In this document: piece after piece, positions 48,697-60,962 of the stretch
Layout of the letters: every line of letters starts with the position of its first letter
Position numbering within the stretch: position 1 is the first letter of the stretch
From: Bryum argenteum
Lineage: Eukaryota > Streptophyta > Bryopsida > Bryales > Bryaceae
Assembly: GCA_037043015.1 (NCBI GenBank)
Contig: CM073326.1
Span: 14,330,345 to 14,394,344, forward strand
Length of the DNA: 64,000 bases
Reading direction: 5' to 3'
The notes under the pieces: model-generated
Database searches by the model: none
What the model was told of the DNA's origin: nothing
Seen by the model: the letters and a program-made list of their open reading frames with translations, nothing else
Translations under genes and position numbers: made by a program

Positions 48697-51600
48697 TTCT
48701 TTATGGCCTCGACGGACGATGGACGGACGGACGGAAGGGGGACGAGGACGATTCGGCTGTGCAATTCGTCGATTCAACAATTCGGCTATGCACTCTGACA
48801 TGGCAATAATTTGCATTTCGCAATTCAGATAATTGCAATTTGAGCACTAGATAACTTTGAAGCTGTGAGCATTGAAATGGTGGGAACCGAGCCCATTTCT
48901 TGATCTCACCTATTCCAAGGAGAAAAAAGTGAAAGGGCAAGTGCAGGTGATGAAGCTTCTTGTATTGCCCAACGACCATTTTGGCCTTCTCTTTAAGTTG
49001 TCCAGGATAGCGTAAGCGTGTGCAGGTGACACCAATATCTCTGCATTTCCAGACATTTGTTTTCTCCTCAACTCTTTTCTGTGCTGGAAGTGAGTATTTG
49101 TGCAATTTTGTAGCTACCAAGACTTGTTTTGTGTTGGTCATACATACGATATCATGTCTAGTTGTCAGAGCTGCATTCGAGGGTGCAACTCTGACAAGTG
49201 AACTTGTAGCTGTTTCGAAATCAATTTTGATTGATTCACTGAGAAAGACAATCGGGTCTCAGTATTGAATGTTTGTGTTGCTGGAGGATGTAGAAAACCC
49301 ACTTCAGAAGTGGCCGATCATGTGTGAAGCATGTGGCTTGATCAGTCGATATTTCAACGTTTTCTTATTGTTGCTTGGGATTAAGTAATATTGAGATGTA
49401 ATTAATGGAAACATAAACGATACAACTAGATAAGCGCAAAAGTAGTTATTCATATCAAAATTAGCGATTCAGAACATAGCCAACATGATCACGGCTGGGA
49501 GCACATTAAACACTCGCAAATGGGACTGAATTTGTCTTTCATCCTACTTGACTCTTCTGTTGCTACGGTCTTCGTCTCTCTCCATTCAGCTACCTCGTGC
49601 TGCTAAGTGCTTCTTCTCTCTCCAGTCGAATACCTCGTATTGCTGCTTGCTCCTCCAAAGCGCGCTGGTTCTTCAAGAAGTCCTGTACTGGTCCTCTCCT
49701 TATTCCAAATACCTCAGATGCATCCCCAATCACCACCTCATGAGCTCCACGTAGGAATTGCGTTAATGCCATGAGCTCCAACATCCGGATTCGTATGGCC
49801 GAGTGGTATTGTATCTTGATGAAAAATGCAATGTCGGTGCTGCAAGCTGCTCCAACTCGATAGTCCACCTTGATCTGAAACTTTTGGCACCATTCCGCAA
49901 GCACTGCTGCAAAAATGGCAGCACGAAAGCAAACTAGGTCTTTGTGTTTCCCTTGGATCTTTGAAAACCTCGAATAGACTTCAACACAACCTTCTACCGT
50001 ATGAAACTTCTTTGGGATCTTCGGCCAGTTGTACCAAACTGTATCCAATTCGCCATCCGTCCTCCATCTGTAACGCCTTGGGTAATCGCAAAAGTTTAGA
50101 TGCGAGGCCACCAAGTAGGGCGGCTCTTCTCTTCGTCTATGGCCTTTGAGTCAATTTGCTACAGCCAAGTCGCGTTGCGGTGCTCTCGTATCCTCGCCAT
50201 GGTCTTTTGCTATCGAACTTATTACTTCCCAACTCGGAAATGGGACATCCGTCCTCAACACAAATAGGTTTGGCCAATTGCCTAAATACCTCTGATCTGC
50301 AATAGAACTTGAATGTGCTACTGGTAACAACTAGTGCACCTAGTTGGTGAAGTCCCCTTCCAATAGGAATTGGTGGATCTCCAACCTGAGGTCGGCAGAA
50401 CTCCAATTCAGTTAGAATATTCAATGTCGGCATTTGGACAACCGTTCCTGACTCTAGCACCGTGCCAGCTCCCAAATTGTCTCCCAGTCATCCAAGCGTG
50501 CGTTGGTAATGCCACAAATAGGCTGCCGGGAGCACGTCTATTACTTGATTCTTTATTAGCCTAGTTTAATTGTACTTCACCAATTTGCTAACCCACTGCT
50601 GTGCTAGCAAAGATCCCCTCAAGAACTCCAAATTGTCTCGCCATATGTTAATGAATTCCTTGTTCGTACTATCCGGCTGGTCCCAAATTGCAAACGCCTC
50701 GAACACACCTTCAGTCAATTTTTTCCCCTCCAATACGCGTTGCGTGGACGCCATGTTGATGGCGTTACTCCTCCTACTGGCCATGTTCTCTCCCAACTTG
50801 GCATAGTACAAAAGTGAACAAGCTCCATAATCTCCAATTAGTACAAAAGCTTCAACAGCATCTTCTACCACTAAGTCGCCCCTTCCAACTATCTCAGCTA
50901 ACAAATCCCGCGCTTGCAAATTTCGCGCCTTCTCCCAAAGATTTGTAAACTTCCTCCTGAATAAATACTCCCTAAAAGTGACACCAATTTGCAAGTAAAA
51001 TACCTCCCTGTCCCAGAGGTAGGCCTCCTCCAAACGTGCTGTTAGAGGCAAATACTCTTGCAAATCATCCAAGTCGTAAGCTTGCATGGTCCTAATTTGG
51101 ACAGCCTTCAAAGTGGAAGGTCCTCCAGAAATCGATGATGGCTCCTCCGAATTGAACATCCTTTCTACCGCTTCCTCGTGGGCTGGCCCTACTTGGTTGA
51201 TCTTCGACTCGAGGTCATCTCGTTGTCTCACCAAGTCGTGCACTCGTACTTGTAGTTCTGCTCCTACTCAACTATCGTGAACCAGTGTTCTGCTCAGACC
51301 ATCTATTTCGCATTGCAACTTCTCCAAGTATTGCTTCGCTTCAATTTCACCACTGACAACCTTATTGAATTTGCTTATCAAATCCCCCTTCTCGAGCTGC
51401 AACGTGTCGCACGACCTTCGTTTCTTCTCCAATTCGGTGCTACATTCTTTTAATTTGGCATGTAAGTTAGCATTCTTGGCCTTTAAGTCTTCCAATTTGG
51501 CTCTCAACTTCTGATCTGCCATCTGCTTTGCTACCTGTGCCAGTTGTTCCTACAAGTGAGGCTGTTCCTTGCTTTGCTTCAAGAATCGAAGGTTCACGGC

Positions 51601-52580
51601 TAGAAAGTGCTTCCAAATCGGTTTTCGGTTGCTGCAAATTGGGAATTCAGAGTGGACAACTTCTCCAAATCAACTCGCATACATACTCGGACCCGACCAA
51701 TTTGACTGCCGTGTCGCGTTTTGTCGCCATACTACCTTGTGCAGTTTCCTCGTCAAGCACAATGCCCAGTTAATCAGTCTGCCTTCTCGAATTGCCACTA
51801 CCAGAACTATCTCCGATTTGGTGAAGGTATTCGAGTTGGGCTCCAACAGCAAGTACTCCCGCAAAACATTCAACCAAATTCGGAATTCTAGCTTCAGATT
51901 TTTCCTTCTCCATGGTCTTTGACCACCTTCCAATGTGTCCATCGCTTGTGCAAAACACCCAATTAGGTCTTCTTCCTTCAACTCGGCAATTTATGTGTAA
52001 GACATTCAAATTGACGATTGCTTCCGCCATACCCACATCGAGTCGATTTCAACAACGACCTCCACATTATTTTCAACAAGTGAGCTCTCTCCTCTCTTGC
52101 TTACCGTCTCTCAATATCTCTGCAATGGTTTCAAAATTGTCCATCTCTATTCAAATTTTCACTCTGTCAAATATCCCTCATCTACAAATTGCCGTTTGGT
52201 CCTTCTCGTGCTTCCACATGAATTTTTGCCATGTTTCTCAAAGCTTAAGTACAAAAACGGTTGTAGAATCTTCGCTTCAAATCAACGGATGCTCCTTACT
52301 GTACTTATAGGATAAAATTTGATTTTGCATACGAATCTCTGGCCTCGGTGAAGCATGTTACACTAAAAGCTGCATTTGATTTTTGCATAGACTTTTGTCT
52401 AGTTGAGCGATGATGTATGATCAAATTGTATGTGTCTGAATAAGTGGCTCCGAATGTATTGCCAAATCAGAGTGCATAGCCGAATTGCAGTCGCCGGCAA
52501 ATTGCGCAGCCGAATTGCAGTCGTTCGACGAATTGCGCAGCCGAATTGTCGTCGTCCCCCGTCCGTCTGTCCATCGTCGC
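48697..52580 (-). mobile_element. Inverted-repeat-flanked segment, possible DNA transposon of unknown family
   Basis: About 120 bp at 48697-48815 is inverted at about 52458-52580. Reading inward both show a GACGGACG-rich part, then ATTCGGCTGTGCAATTCGTCG-like text, then ATTCGGCTATGCACTCTGA. Between them lies a minus-strand coding remnant. The outer borders and a target duplication were not found, so this may instead be two inverted copies of one short repeat beside an unrelated pseudogene. Confidence 0.45.
49590..52036 (-). pseudogene. Broken minus-strand gene of unknown family with a central coiled coil
   Basis: Long coding blocks run in succession on one strand but in different frames, near 51670-52036, 51268-51560, 50566-51265, 50137-50475 and 49590-50114. 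The first has EFRIWLNVLREYLLLEPNSN. The second is a clear coiled coil (KLRAKLEDLKAKNANLHAKL and onwards). The third continues it (VHDLVRQRDDLESKINQV) into a helical region (VTFREYLFRRKFTNLWEKAR). The last has AEWCQKFQIKVDYRVGAACS and ends EEALSSTR. Seamless continuation across frames suggests one former protein of about 750-800 residues. No domain is recognised. The inverted-repeat flanks suggest a transposon-borne gene, but a decayed host gene is possible. Confidence 0.5.
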
Positions 52581-53109
52581 TTGTCGTTCCGTTTAAGCCC
52601 GTTCATCGTTCCGTTCTGTCGGGCAGACGTCGATTTCGCTGCCCACATCCGAACGTGCATGGGCAAACAGTACACCAGCGGGCGCCCGCGACCACCGAAT
52701 TGGGGTGTTAAAAGAACTAGTTTGAAACCCGGGATTTCCAAATCTGACCCGCCTAAATGTCACCCACTTGAATTTCCGCTTTCCAAATGCTGTTGTGCAA
52801 ATAGTATTCCATACATAGGTTGCCGAGAGAAGGAAGTCGAAACACGACTTACAATATACATATGAAAAAGTTGATAAGCTAACAGCTTCAAAAGCCACAA
52901 GAATTTCACCAATGTAATCATATATTGATTTGATTTTTGATCAATTTTAAAATTTGGGGGTAAGAAAATTGGGTGCCTAAAACTGTGCACTATAAAATAC
53001 ACAACATTGGTACATCAAAATTAAAATTCAAAAACTGTAATATACCTCATGCTCAATTGTCCCTAGTGAGCAATTTTGAAGCATTCTACCTCAGGACTGG
53101 TTTACACTA

Positions 53110-54017
53110 CACTAAATAGGTAGATTAGTGTTGGAAACAGTAATAGCCGACGGAAACGCTAAATGTCAATTGACTCCATAGTGTTAGAACACTAATTGTC
53201 AACTCTAATATTATTCCTACTAATTTGTAACTTTGAAGATTTACATAAGCGCATTTAGTGTTAGATAATATTTGACAAGAACCGGTCAAGATTGACTTGA
53301 TCTCTAAATTGGTCCTATCTAAGTTATGTAAACTTGAGGTGCGCAATCTTTTAGAGTATTATAGCACTACAATGAAACGGATCATGAAACGTGCATTGAA
53401 ACGACACCTCAAAGCTTAATGCTAGAAGCTTGTAATCGTTAGTACGTAATCCTGGCAGATCATAATGATTTCGAAAACAAAGCAATCAAACCAAAACCCT
53501 AAACATTGCAGTGCAGCAGAAGAAATTTGAGACAGTCCAGGGTCCGAAAATATGTGAAAATTATATATCATGGTTTAGAAACTGGTCAGCAGGCTGTAAT
53601 TTATCCGGAAGTGCAAAGAAAACCGAGGTAACCCAGTTTTTTTCTGAATATTTGAACCAAAAATGCTTGAACAGATGCTTACACTGCACTTGCAATCAAC
53701 CACTGCAGGAGGGAAAATTTTAGGGTTTTGAGATTTGAAGTTTGCAACAACGACGAGAGCAGTGAATTGGCTTTGAATCTCTCGACAGAGGCTTCTTCAT
53801 CACCATCTGCTTCTCTTTTTCTTCGAAGTGATACAGAAGTACTCTAGAGTTAGGGATTTCACTTTTACGAAGTTGATTGTCAAAGATAAGCACCACGGCA
53901 GAGCAAACAAGAAAACCCTGTCTAACACTATTTGTAACTCGAGTTGACATTTGGTGTTATGGGTAATTTTGGAATCTGACACTAATCTTCATCTAATACT
54001 AATCTACCTATTTAGTG
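53110..54017. mobile_element. Non-autonomous DNA transposon, 908 bp
   Basis: The ends are inverted repeats of about 23 bases (22 of 23 identical) starting CACTAAATAGGTAGATTAGT. TA dinucleotides flank both sides, and the wider TACACTAAATAGG also matches. It has no coding region. The CACTA-like start suggests a CACTA derivative, but the flanks do not give a clean 3-bp duplication, so a TA-target family is also possible. Confidence 0.7.
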
Positions 54018-54376
54018 TACAGAAGAGAAGGTCACGGATCACTTTTAAGAAATTAGTTTTCAAACAATCACATTTCATTTCTCAATTTGAACCAATCGAA
54101 TTTCTTGACCCATGGACTTACCGTAGTGTGAACCGACCCTTACAATATTCGGAATCCGGGAACAATCATAAATACAATACTGTCATTGTGGAATGTTCCG
54201 GATGATCCAGGCGAAAATTATTTTCATCCATAATCAACATTCATCCATAAAGTCGGTCGTCTCTCTCTCCAAGGCCATTGCTCGACCCTCGCAAGCAAGC
54301 CTGTTTGGAAACCCTCGATTGGGGCAGAAGCTTTGCGGTGCTGATTAGGGTTCCATTTTCACAATCGATTTGAGCC
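54018..54376. promoter_or_regulatory. RPT3 upstream region with a telo-box-like motif
   Basis: About 360 bases between the transposon and the RPT3 start. TAGGGTT at 54346-54352 is the complement of the AACCCTA telo-box, a motif common near transcription starts of plant housekeeping genes. No TATA box was assigned. Confidence 0.35.
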
Positions 54377-56551
<2,175 letters not shown>

Positions 56552-57277
56552 ATTTCTTTCATTCTGTGGAAAGAATCATCTAGTAGAAACCAGTTTAGTT
56601 CTTCTCTTTCTCCCCTAAGATTTGGAGGGGATTGATTTTGTAAAGACTCAATAATATAGATAAATTCTGTACACTTCAGTCCACGACGTGAGCTTGTATG
56701 AAATCCACTACCATGGTATTCTGTCTTCCTTATTTTGTTATCCGATGGCCTCTCTGTTATAATGTTGCCGTTGGTTCAAATGCACATATTATAAGTTGCA
56801 GTCTTCTCTACCTTTCGAAACTCGATGCCATATCTGTTTCCATGTTGTCTTTGTCCAAATTCAGTGTAGCCTTCAATTCTGCTTTCGTCTTTACCTCCAG
56901 TCTAAATCAGTGCCCTTCTGTAGTAATCACTGTAGTTTTATCGCATTTCCACTCAGAACTGGACGAATGTGCGAAAAGATGATGAGTGCTGTTGAACTGT
57001 ATTACTCGGCATGCATGTTGAGAACTTGGATGATTGAGGAGTCAAGGAGAAGTACGGTTAGAACTCTTCTGTAGTATTGATTGTAGCTGCATTCGAATTG
57101 GGTCGTCGTAGCTGGTCAATTACCGACACTAGCTTTTCTGCCCAGCCTTTGTTCGCAACTATTGAGTCTCTTTTCTGTCCTGCAAACATGAGTTTTTGAG
57201 ATCAATACAGCAAAAGTGGAGACCCATCGACATCTGGGTCCTGGCCTTCAGCAGCTCTTCCGCAGAGGGGTGTCTAG
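56552..57277. other. Region between RPT3 and tRNA-Gly, no gene seen
   Basis: The presumed RPT3 3' untranslated region followed by unremarkable sequence with short open frames. Confidence 0.5.
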
Positions 57278-57348
57278 GCACCGGTGGTCTAGTGGTAGAA
57301 TAGTACCCTGCCACGGTACAGACCCGGGTTCGATTCCCGGCCGGTGCA
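57278..57348 (+). tRNA. tRNA-Gly (anticodon GCC)
   Basis: 71 bases fold into a complete cloverleaf. GCACCGG pairs with CCGGTGC in the acceptor stem. The A box is TGGTCTAGTGG. The anticodon stem GTACC/GGTAC holds the loop CTGCCAC (anticodon at 57310-57312). The B box GGTTCGATTCC lies in the T arm. CCA is not encoded. A TTTTT run at about 57353-57357 can terminate RNA polymerase III. No intron. Confidence 0.98.
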
Positions 57349-57636
57349 ACCACTTTTTCATTATCAGTTTTTTAATCACTTTCTCTAGTTACATTAGAGA
57401 AAGTGGTTATCTAGAAAAAGTTGGGTTGTGGTTGTAGGTTCAACTGGCGTGTCGACATTCTCTTTTCTTGCATGTTTTTCTTGCCTGTGGGTGGTGTCAT
57501 AATGCACAAAATTTGGGGTGAATTGTGAATGTATGTTATGTTTGAGGCTAATCTGATTGATATCAATTTATACAAATTAATCTTCTAACCTACTGAACAG
57601 TGTAAAATAGGCTACTCATATTGAAATTTTATGTTT

Positions 57637-57768
57637 CACTAGTAGAAAAGTGGCTTGAGTATACCATGTGACTACACCCCAATCAAATGCAAATGAGGCG
57701 TTTTACACGAATGTGCACAAGCGAGTGATATTGGGCCTGGTCTTTTTAAGCCACTTCTTCTACTAGTG
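57637..57768. mobile_element. CACTA-type MITE, 132 bp
   Basis: The ends are inverted repeats starting CACTAGTAGAAAAGTGGCTT on the left and CACTAGTAGAAGAAGTGGCT as the inverse on the right. They are flanked by TTT on both sides (57634-57636 and 57769-57771), a 3-bp target duplication as in CACTA elements. Confidence 0.85.
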
Positions 57769-57771
57769 TTT

Positions 57772-58269
57772 GGTGATTGCGATTAAAAAATTTTAAGATT
57801 TTGTTATGAACATGATGACCATATCAAAACCTTGTCCTCCTCTCCAAATTATTTCTAAGCGAGAAAACAATAATAACAAAAGTAAATAAAGGACATTGAA
57901 GTGTTTCAAAGAAAGGTGGAATATGACGTGGCGACACCACGCACTGATACATCACCAGCATGAATGAATGATGAAATATCATCCATCCAAAGCAACGAGA
58001 AGTTAATACTGTAGGCCATACCGGCACAGGAGACAGCCAGGCAGGAGGCAGATAAGGCTGCATCTTCCAGTTTTGAAATTCCTTCGTCTTCTTCTTCTTC
58101 TTCTCAAGAAATTCAATCGTCACTGCTCACTTCAAGGTCAATAGCAAACACCCCACATCCCCTTTCATGCTCGCTTTCACTCCCCAATGGAGCTTCACTC
58201 TTCACTCCAGCACTTCCGTTCCGCACAATTGAGCTTGAAATTGAATTAAACCAGCTCCCTGATAGCTTA
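57772..58269. other. Upstream region of the GNAT gene
   Basis: About 500 noncoding bases holding the presumed promoter and 5' untranslated region. No specific site was assigned. Confidence 0.4.
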
Positions 58270-60604
58270 ATGGAGGCCAATATGTCGCGCACATCATCCT
58301 CTGTTGTAGTAGTCGCGCAATCGCCCTTGTGTCGTTCCTGCTGCGCCCGATCAAGAAAGATTCATCCTGTGCCTCTCGGACGAAGACCTGCCAATTACAC
58401 TCCGTTATCGCTCACGAACTCCCCAGCGGTTAGTTGCTCAATCACTTCTTGGAGTGCTTTTCTCCGATCATTGAAAGGTTTGCAAAACCCTAGTTCATAA
58501 ACCCTGCAGAAATTATTTTTTCATGTGCATGTGCCTCATTGTCGTTAAAAGGAGTGATTGGAATTAAGTTCTTCAACATGGATCGCGATTCGTATAGAAT
58601 TGATAGGAGTCGATGGAATGGACAGAATTGATAGAACTGACGAGTTGGTGGAATGAATGAATTAGGCTATGATTGATAGAATAGTATGAATTGAACCGAT
58701 TGCATGTTTGCAGCGCAAGGCTATCATTCTGGCTTCTACGCCATTGCCTCAGTCGCCAAGGCCCATATGGCCAATACGAATTCCACGACCGCTGGTGTAC
58801 AGCACCAATCTTGCGGATGTGGATCCAGTTCAGGTAACTTATCGAAAATATAGTTATCTTTAATCATGAGTATGCTTCTCTTTTTTGGAGTTTTGCGAAT
58901 ATTTGAGTGCTCACTTTCGATTACTAGAATTGCAAATAGTGAACGTTCACATTCACTTTTATATGAGGATGTGTGAGTATGTTCAATAGTTGAGCTAGTG
59001 ACATTCTATGTGATTATTTCGGTGATCAGTTAAGCGAGCTTTGGGAGAAGACGCTGAAGGTCACGAGAGAACCCTCCAAGATCATGAAAGCGCTTCGTCA
59101 CAGCTTCATGGTAAGCAAGAAATTGGCTTCTTTTCTGAAAGTGCTCAGTTTTCAGATACTGTATAAAATCCTCACTTCTACTATCAGTAGGGTCCATAGC
59201 AAGCGGATTGAACTGCATCAGCAACAGATTGTGTATAGAAAAACAATGGGTTGAGCTCTTTTGTGTAGGGGAATGAGAATGATATGTTTGGAGTTGAAAC
59301 ATTCTTTTGTTGCTTAGGGTGTTTGATAAATTTATTTTGCAGCGTGAATGCTGCAGTTTGTGATTGTGCTGGCAGAGCCGGAGAGCGATGACCTGGGCTT
59401 GAATTCTCTTCCAAAAGTCGTTGGTATGCTTTTTTTTATTCCTCCACCAAATTTTCAATGTTCAACCAGTCGATTCAGTGCATGCGATTGATTCTCTGCC
59501 TTGGTGTGGTCAGGAATTGGGCGAGCAGTATCTGATGGCGCATTCATTGTATGTAATCAGCACCGCTCTATCTCCATTTGACTATCTAATTACAGTATCA
59601 AGTATACCTACAGTAATAAAACGCAATTTTTTCATGTATGTGGGCTTCAATGGTACTTTATTCGTGAGTGTCAAGTTTTAGTTTGGTTATCACTGTCTTT
59701 GTTTTCTGGTTTGAAGTTGTACTCACGGCTCTTTTGTTTTACTGGTTAGGCAACGATTTGTGATGTAGCTGTGGATCCTGAGTACCAGAAGCAAGGGATT
59801 GGGCGGCGTATTGTCAAAAGACTTGTGCAGGTTATACTCCCCTTCCAATTTTTATAAATTTTATTCACCTCTACATTAAGGATTGATTCATCGAAGTCTC
59901 AGATGCAAAGAGTCATCAAAAGAGTCGATCCTGTTGTCTTGATCCAATTCAGCATCCCACCTTCTATTCCTTAGATCAACCTTGCTAGAAGAGCATGTCT
60001 AGTTGTTCATCCAAATTGCTGCTAGTATGGTGTCTATGCAATTGTTAAGCATACCTCGTGTTGGCTATCTCTCACTTCACCATGTTTGGTTAATTTGACC
60101 AATCTGTTTGTCAGTTCACTTTTGTGTGTTAGCTGACTCTCATATTTTTCGAAGAATCATTGATTTTACTTACGAATTGCAACCTTCATTGACATGATTC
60201 GATGCATGAGTGCAGGAAATAAAGAAAAAGGGTGGACCATCAGGGTTTGCTGTGTTCCCACCACCTCTCGCAAGACGATTCTTCTGGCTGATTGGGTTCA
60301 GGTGAAGATTCAATATGGCTTCGTAACATATAATTGGTTGGAAAGTTATTGCATTTGTGAATATGACTAGTTAGTAATATTTTATGGTTGGCATCCAACA
60401 GAACTTGAACGAGGCTTCAACCTCCACAAAACTATTGTGGACACTCTTCAACTATTTTCGTAACCACTTATCAGTTGTGTGTGGTGCAGGTCCGACAGAA
60501 AATACAAGCTTATGGGGTATCAAGGCAAAGAGGAGAAAAGTGCCGGTAATGGAAATATTGGTGACGGTACTCCAGAAATTTCAGTGATAGAGGATTTGAG
60601 ATGA
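58270..60604 (+). CDS. GNAT-family N-acetyltransferase, probably plastid-targeted
   Basis: Eight exons (58270-58428, 58714-58833, 59030-59110, 59357-59423, 59514-59548, 59750-59830, 60216-60301 and 60490-60604) give 247 residues with consistent phases. The first ~55 residues are rich in S, R, P and small residues with few acids, as in a chloroplast transit peptide. The mature part shows LSELWEKTLKVTREPSKIMK, then FVIVLAEPES, then GRAVSDGAFIATICDVAVDP. The acetyl-CoA-binding motif A is EYQKQGIGRRIVKRLV, followed by FAVFPPPLARRFFWLIGFR and YKLMGYQG. This order matches the plant GNAT/NSI group of plastid acetyltransferases that act on lysines or N-termini. The exon 1 donor is placed at GTTAGT (58429) because it alone keeps the frame; a later donor would not. 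It ends tail-to-tail with the receptor kinase. Confidence 0.88.
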
Positions 60605-60962
60605 TTCCTTTTGGTTTGGTCTTAAGGTATAGGATCAGGTGACACTTTTCTTCAAACTTTTGAGGTCGTATTGTTAAGTTGCTTTTGCGTCCCAGAAATT
60701 GGTGAGTAAGAAATAGTCTCTTACTAACATGAATGGGTCTTTAGGTATCAGTTATGTGGCTTAGATTCTTATAATATACTCAATCTTGCCTCCAAGTGCC
60801 TTCATTCATGGCATTTAGAACTGGCAAGTGAAAGGTTATGACAGATTCGGTTCAGTGGCAATGGCTCAAGTATTGTTACAATGGTGAAGCTTTCAAAATA
60901 TGGTATCATATATGAGATTTACATTTATGATTCTCTATTGATGTAGTATATATTATATATAT
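60605..60962. other. Convergent intergenic region
   Basis: 358 bases shared by the 3' ends of the plus-strand acetyltransferase and the minus-strand kinase. AT-rich, with no gene. Confidence 0.5.

Noticed and set aside
49020-49268. 82-codon plus-strand open frame
   Set aside because: Composition is not protein-like, it has no motif, and no splice partner is seen.
57216-57437. Open frame across the tRNA gene
   Set aside because: The sequence is the tRNA-Gly itself; frames through tRNA genes are common artefacts.
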